Of a stretch of 9,635 nt of DNA, positions 6,632 through 9,635 are shown piece after piece. Under the pieces are notes generated by a model that did not search any database, was not told the origin of the DNA, and saw only the letters and a list, made by a program, of their open reading frames with translations. The translations under genes and the position numbers were made by a program. This stretch comes from Spirochaetaceae bacterium (lineage in GTDB: Bacteria; Spirochaetota; Spirochaetia; Treponematales; Rectinemataceae): NCBI GenBank assembly GCA_016794765.1, contig JAEUJG010000256.1, positions 1 through 9,635 on the forward strand, read 5' to 3'. Within the stretch, counting starts at the first letter, position 1. Every line of letters begins with the position of its first letter.

Positions 6632-7318
6632 ATGCCCGACTTCACCCTCCTGACGCTCAGGCTCCACGCGAACATCCCCTACGAGGGTCTCGAGAATCCG
6701 CCCTTCGCCGGCCTCCCCTCCCCCGCCGAGGTCCGAGACCTCCTGCCGCTCGTCCGCGGCCGCGAGGCGCCGCTCCTCGGCGAAGCCGCGCCTCCCGCCG
6801 CGCCGGGCGGCGCTACGGCCGCCGCCCAGTCGACGCCCGCGCAAAAACCCGGGCGCTCGGGCCTCGAAGAAGGCGAGGAGGAACTCTTCATCTTCGAGGA
6901 AGCCGAACTCATCGAATTCGATCCCGACGACGGTCCCCGCGTCATCCTGCCCCTGCCGCCGCCGCGCTTTTACGGCCGCATGGCCGCGCCGACCAAGGGC
7001 GACCGCAAGGCGAAGGCGGAGCCGTCCATTCCCGCCCCGGGAGCCCCCGCCCCGGAGGCCCCGGCCGGCGACGGAACGGCAGCTCCCCCCTCCAAGGACG
7101 GGGCGAAGCCGCCGAAAACCAGCGTCGAGTACTCGCTAGCGCCGGGCACCTATCTCTTCATGCAGTTCCGCCCCCTCGACGCCGAGGAAATGCGGAGCGG
7201 CCTCGAGTGGTTCGCGCGCGAAAGCTGGTGGGAGGCCGCCGCCGCCCGCGGCCCCTACCTCGTGCGCCGCATCGCCGAAGACGGCGAACTCGCCACCCAG
7301 ATCATCCGGGGGATCTAG
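6632..7318 (+). CDS. Hypothetical protein with acidic centre and Pro/Ala-rich linker
   Basis: I do not recognise this 228-residue protein. It has no signal peptide, membrane segment or known enzyme motif. Three parts can be seen. Residues 1-50 are moderately conserved-looking (FTLLTLRLHANIPYEGL). Residues 78-116 hold an acidic and hydrophobic block (EEGEEELFIFEEAELIEFD) followed by PLPPPRFYGR. Residues 118-163 are a low-complexity Pro/Ala/Lys linker. The C-terminus (164-228) contains YSLAPGTYLFMQFRPLD and a Trp-rich helix, LEWFARESWWEAA. It is the only plus-strand gene here, divergent from dxs and convergent with the chemoreceptor. ATG 6632 has no Shine-Dalgarno. An in-frame TTG at 6596 has GGGGGAGG 5 bases ahead and would add 12 residues, so the true start is uncertain. 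That it is coding is supported by its amino-acid composition, by the gap it fills exactly between neighbours, and by the absence of a better frame. Confidence 0.75.
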   Translation: MPDFTLLTLRLHANIPYEGLENPPFAGLPSPAEVRDLLPLVRGREAPLLGEAAPPAAPGGATAAAQSTPAQKPGRSGLEEGEEELFIFEEAELIEFDPDDGPRVILPLPPPRFYGRMAAPTKGDRKAKAEPSIPAPGAPAPEAPAGDGTAAPPSKDGAKPPKTSVEYSLAPGTYLFMQFRPLDAEEMRSGLEWFARESWWEAAAARGPYLVRRIAEDGELATQIIRGI

Positions 7319-9282
7319 GACCGCTCCCCGAGGGCGACCTCGCGGCCCGCCGGGCCCGCCTCGTCGTGCTTGAAATAGGCCAGCGCCTCGAGCATGCGCT
7401 TCGCCTGGGCGGAGAGCTCCTCGGACATCGAGGCGAGCTCCTCGCTCGAGGAGGCGTTCTGCTGGATGACGGAGTCGAGCTGGGTCAGGGCGGTGTTCAC
7501 CTGCCCGACGCCGCTCGATTGCTCGCGCGTCGAGGCTGCGATCTCCTGGACGAGCTCGGCGGTCCTGCCGATGTCCGGGACGATCCGCCTGATGATCGCG
7601 ACCGCGCGCTCCGCGGCGCCGACGGTGGTGCCGGACAGCGCCGTGATCTCCTGCGCCGACTTCTGGGAGCGCTCCGCGAGCTTGCGCACCTCGCTCGCGA
7701 CGACGGCGAAGCCCTTGCCCGCCTCGCCGGCCCTCGCCGCCTCGATGGCGGCGTTGAGCGCCAGGAGGTTGGTCTGCCGGGCGATCTCCTCGATGACGCC
7801 GATGCGCCCCGCGATGTCCTTCATCGCCACGACGGCCTCCTCGACCGCCTTGCCGCCCTCCGCCGCGTCCTCCGACGCCTTGCGCGCGATGCGCTCGGTG
7901 GTCTCCGCGTTGTCGGCGTTCTGGCGGATCGTCGCGCCCATCTCCTCCATGGAGGCGGAAACCTCCTCGCCGCTCGCGGCCTGCTCGCTCGCGCCCGCGG
8001 AGATCGCCTGCGAGGTCTGCGACACCTGATCGGCGCCCTCCGCGACCTGCCGGGCCGAGATCGTGATCGCCGACACGGTCGAGCCCATGGACGAGGCGAC
8101 CTCGTCGAGTCGGGCGGCCATCTCGCCGAGTTCGTCGCGCCGGGCGGCGAGCGCGGCGAGCGCCTCGCCCGCGGCGCCGCCGCGGCGCAGGTCGCCGGCG
8201 GCGAAGCGGATGGCGGCGTCCCGCGCCGCCGTCACGGGCCGGACGATGGAACCGGCCACGAGGAGGAGGATGACCGCCGCGACGACGGCGCCGATGCCCG
8301 AGGCGGCCAGCAACACCATGGAGAGCCGCGTCACGCTCGTCAGGAGGGCGTCGAGGGGCAACACGACCGCCAGGGACCAGGGCGACTTGTCCGCGCCGAC
8401 CTGGATCGGGTGGTAGGACAGGTACGAGACGGCGCCCGTGGCCAGGTTCTTCTTGACGAGGGAATAGGGCTTCCCCTCCTTGATGGCCGCGCGGAGCGCG
8501 TCCTTGAGGAGGGGCGTGTCGTCGCCGACGGGCTGGCCGATGAGGTCGGCCTTGGGGTGGTAGACCCGCTTGGCGGCGTTGTCGACGACGATCGCGTAGG
8601 CGTCGGCGACCGGCTTCATCCCGGCGGTGTGTTTGCGCAGCGCCTCCAGGGACACGTCGATGCCGCAGACGCCCAGCAGCTCGGGACCGTCCATGATCGG
8701 GACGCAGACGCTCGTCATCCAGATCGCCTCGGTCGTGCCGGCGTAGGTATACTGGTAAGGCTCGAGTAGGACTTCCGCCCGGGAATTCCGGGCCAACGCG
8801 TAGTAGGGCGCCGAGGACTCCTCGTCCTTCCAGCGGGAGGTGGCGTACTTCCCCGCGGCGTCGCGGATCCAGCTGGTAGCGAAACGGCCGGATTCGGTGC
8901 CGTACTGCGTATTGGCGTACTTGCCGTCATCCTTGGAGAAGAGGCCCGGCTCCCACATGAAGAAGGCGGCCGTATACTGGGGCTGGCCCTCCAGGACCGC
9001 CCGGGCGACGGCGGCATAGGTGGGGCGATCCCGGTTGCCGACGCGATTCAGGCCGACAAAGGCGCGGGACATCGCCCGGGCTTCGTCCATGGCGACGTCG
9101 AGCATGCCCTTGAGCTCGGTCGCGTAGCTCGCGGCCAGGGCGTCGCCCTGTTTCTTGGCGAGGTTCTCGATGATGCCCCGCGAGGTCGAGAAGGCGATGA
9201 GGATCACCGCGCCCAAGGTGGCGAGGGAGATGAGGAGCGCGGGCGCCAAAATGCGGGCCCGGACGCCGATTCTCAGCTTCAT
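7315..9282 (-). CDS. Methyl-accepting chemotaxis protein with periplasmic Cache sensor
   Basis: This 655-residue receptor senses an external ligand and controls the CheA kinase and so the flagellar motor. Order of parts: transmembrane segment 1 (about 11-31); a periplasmic domain of about 285 residues, size and motifs of a double Cache domain (WEPGLFSKDDGKYA near 110-123, VCGIDVSLEAL 205-215); transmembrane segment 2 (about 321-344); HAMP (about 345-395, IVRPV and RRDELGEM); and a coiled-coil signalling domain to about 640. Its conserved hairpin tip is EEIARQTNLLALNAAIEAAR (498-517), followed by GKGFAVVASEVRKLAERS. Glu/Gln-rich stretches such as ASEQAASGEEVSASMEEM are likely methylation sites. 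There is no NWETF-like CheR tether at the C-terminus. AGGAGG lies 5 bases before ATG 9282. The gene is monocistronic. The ligand is unknown. Confidence 0.96.
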   Translation of the reverse strand: MKLRIGVRARILAPALLISLATLGAVILIAFSTSRGIIENLAKKQGDALAASYATELKGMLDVAMDEARAMSRAFVGLNRVGNRDRPTYAAVARAVLEGQPQYTAAFFMWEPGLFSKDDGKYANTQYGTESGRFATSWIRDAAGKYATSRWKDEESSAPYYALARNSRAEVLLEPYQYTYAGTTEAIWMTSVCVPIMDGPELLGVCGIDVSLEALRKHTAGMKPVADAYAIVVDNAAKRVYHPKADLIGQPVGDDTPLLKDALRAAIKEGKPYSLVKKNLATGAVSYLSYHPIQVGADKSPWSLAVVLPLDALLTSVTRLSMVLLAASGIGAVVAAVILLLVAGSIVRPVTAARDAAIRFAAGDLRRGGAAGEALAALAARRDELGEMAARLDEVASSMGSTVSAITISARQVAEGADQVSQTSQAISAGASEQAASGEEVSASMEEMGATIRQNADNAETTERIARKASEDAAEGGKAVEEAVVAMKDIAGRIGVIEEIARQTNLLALNAAIEAARAGEAGKGFAVVASEVRKLAERSQKSAQEITALSGTTVGAAERAVAIIRRIVPDIGRTAELVQEIAASTREQSSGVGQVNTALTQLDSVIQQNASSSEELASMSEELSAQAKRMLEALAYFKHDEAGPAGREVALGERS

Positions 9283-9287
9283 GGGAA

Positions 9288-9293
9288 CCTCCT
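9288..9293 (-). promoter_or_regulatory. Strong ribosome binding site of the chemoreceptor gene
   Basis: On the minus strand AGGAGG lies 5 bases upstream of ATG 9282. This fixes the chemoreceptor start at the methionine just before the first membrane segment. It is one of the two clearest Shine-Dalgarno sequences in the window; most operon genes rely on overlaps instead. Confidence 0.85.
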
Positions 9294-9301
9294 GCGATGC
9301 G

Positions 9302-9313
9302 ACTTGTACAAGT
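9302..9313. promoter_or_regulatory. Perfect 12-base palindrome, possible operator of the chemoreceptor gene
   Basis: ACTTGTACAAGT is identical on both strands. It lies 20 bases upstream of the chemoreceptor start codon and 14 bases before its ribosome binding site. It is A+T-rich compared with its surroundings and overlaps the candidate -10 box, the usual place for a repressor site. No binding protein can be named from sequence alone. It could also form a small hairpin in the leader. Confidence 0.4.
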
Positions 9314-9340
9314 GTAGTCCAGAAGCGGCGTCCTTGCCCA
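9311..9340 (-). promoter_or_regulatory. Candidate promoter of the chemoreceptor gene
   Basis: On the minus strand TGGGCA (9340-9335) and TACACT (9316-9311) each match four of six sigma-70 consensus bases with an 18-base spacer. Transcription would begin near 9304, giving a leader of about 20 bases that includes AGGAGG. The preceding alaS terminator makes a separate promoter necessary here. A flagellar-type sigma-28 promoter was looked for and no good match was seen. Confidence 0.35.
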
Positions 9341-9359
9341 AAATAGCGCCCGCGGCGCG

Positions 9360-9388
9360 AAAAAAAGGAGCCGGGCTACCCCGGCTCC
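9360..9388 (-). terminator. Intrinsic (rho-independent) terminator of alaS
   Basis: On the minus strand a perfect 9-base stem, GGAGCCGGG paired with CCCGGCTCC, closes a four-base GTAG loop and is followed directly by seven T. It lies about 100 bases after the alaS stop and just before the chemoreceptor promoter, so it separates the two transcripts. On the plus strand the stem is not followed by a T run, so it works in one direction only. Confidence 0.9.
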
Positions 9389-9408
9389 CTTCAATGCACG
9401 CGGCGCGA

Positions 9409-9525
9409 GCCGGACACCTCGGCGTCCGGCCTCAGGCGCGCTGTTCGAGCACCGCGTAAATGCGCCGGACACCTCGGCGTCCGGCCTCAGGCGCGCTGTT
9501 CGAGCACCGCGTAAATGCGCCGGAC
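9409..9525. repeat. 55-base perfect tandem duplication covering the alaS 3' end
   Basis: Bases 9409-9463 and 9464-9518 are identical, and the first 7 bases (GCCGGAC) occur a third time at 9519-9525. The copy next to the gene (9464-9518) contains the last ten alaS codons and the stop; the other copy lies beyond the stop and is not translated as part of the gene. The period of 55 is not a multiple of three, so the duplicate is out of frame with the first. Each copy also carries an inverted repeat, GCCGGAC with GTCCGGC around an 8-base loop (9409-9430 and 9464-9485). The 7-base identity at both ends is the expected mark of replication slippage. Confidence 0.95.
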
Positions 9526-9635
9526 GCCGGCGGCGCTCGACTGCTCCTTCTGGATCCGGAACTTTCCGAGGAGGCCGGTGCGCTCCACGTGGGGGCCGCC
9601 GCAGACTTCCTTGGAGAAATCGCCCATCGTGTAGA
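9487..9635 (-). CDS. alaS: Alanyl-tRNA synthetase, C-terminal end (partial)
   Basis: Only the last 49 complete codons are inside the window; the gene continues beyond base 9635. The visible protein includes MGDFSKEVCGGPHVERTG and KFRIQKEQSSAAGVRRIYA. CGGPH gives the Cys and His of the zinc site in the editing (SAD/AlaX) domain, which removes serine or glycine wrongly attached to tRNA-Ala. KEQSSAAGVRRI is the typical segment after it. The protein ends about 30 residues later, so the C-terminal C-Ala domain of most bacterial synthetases is absent. I recall such short AlaRS forms from spirochaetes. A free-standing AlaX editing protein would look the same at this end, so the symbol is probable, not certain. 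The stop codon (9489-9487) lies in the first copy of the 55-base duplication, so the coding end is intact. Confidence 0.8.
   Translation of the reverse strand, partial: YTMGDFSKEVCGGPHVERTGLLGKFRIQKEQSSAAGVRRIYAVLEQRA

Noticed and set aside
6518..6844. N-terminal extension of DXS upstream of ATG 6517
   Set aside because: DXS similarity starts right at 6517, the extension is Arg/Gly-rich with no motif, and it would overlap the divergent gene.
8927..9472. Minus-strand open frame of about 180 residues between alaS and the chemoreceptor
   Set aside because: It runs through the duplicated alaS tail, the terminator and a second frame of the chemoreceptor gene; Arg/Pro/Gly-rich with no motif.
9409..9525. 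Two-copy direct repeat considered as a CRISPR remnant
   Set aside because: The copies are directly adjacent with no spacer, and the unit is the end of the alaS gene, so it is a tandem duplication.

Overview
This is a G+C-rich bacterial window (roughly two thirds or more G+C by eye) that is almost entirely coding. It holds ten recognisable genes, the first and last of which run off the window edges. No tRNA, rRNA, insertion sequence, phage gene or CRISPR array is visible. The gene content suggests a motile, chemotactic bacterium that uses the MEP isoprenoid pathway and c-di-AMP signalling. An alanyl-tRNA synthetase that stops right after its editing domain, together with this gene set, would fit a high-G+C spirochaete. 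That assignment is an inference from memory of such genomes, not shown by a marker gene.

Region 1 (1-6517, minus strand) is one compact seven-gene operon, transcribed from right to left: dxs (isoprenoid precursor), folP (folate), cdaA (c-di-AMP synthase), cdaR/ybbR (its presumed regulator), acpS (acyl carrier protein activation), a DUF2225-family protein, and truA (tRNA pseudouridine synthase, cut by the window edge). Neighbours overlap by 4, 11, 4 or 8 bases or are separated by 19 or 6 bases, so translational coupling is likely. A candidate promoter sits directly in front of dxs and would give a leaderless or nearly leaderless message.

Region 2 (6518-7318) has a 114-base divergent intergenic stretch with several G+C-rich hairpins. 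It is followed by one plus-strand gene for an unrecognised 228-residue protein with an acidic centre and a proline/alanine-rich linker. This gene meets the next one tail to tail, and the two stop codons interlock in a CTAG palindrome.

Region 3 (7315-9359, minus strand) is a full-length membrane chemoreceptor with a periplasmic Cache-type sensor, HAMP and signalling domains. It has a strong ribosome binding site and a perfect 12-base palindrome in its probable promoter.

Region 4 (9360-9635, minus strand) holds the 3' end of an alanyl-tRNA synthetase gene, a 55-base perfect tandem duplication that copies the last codons and stop of that gene, and a strong intrinsic terminator that separates it from the chemoreceptor.

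Most of the window is housekeeping. The parts that deserve a second look are the unknown plus-strand protein, the alaS-tail duplication, the operon that joins c-di-AMP synthesis to folate, isoprenoid and lipid genes without glmM in view, and the palindrome in front of the chemoreceptor gene.
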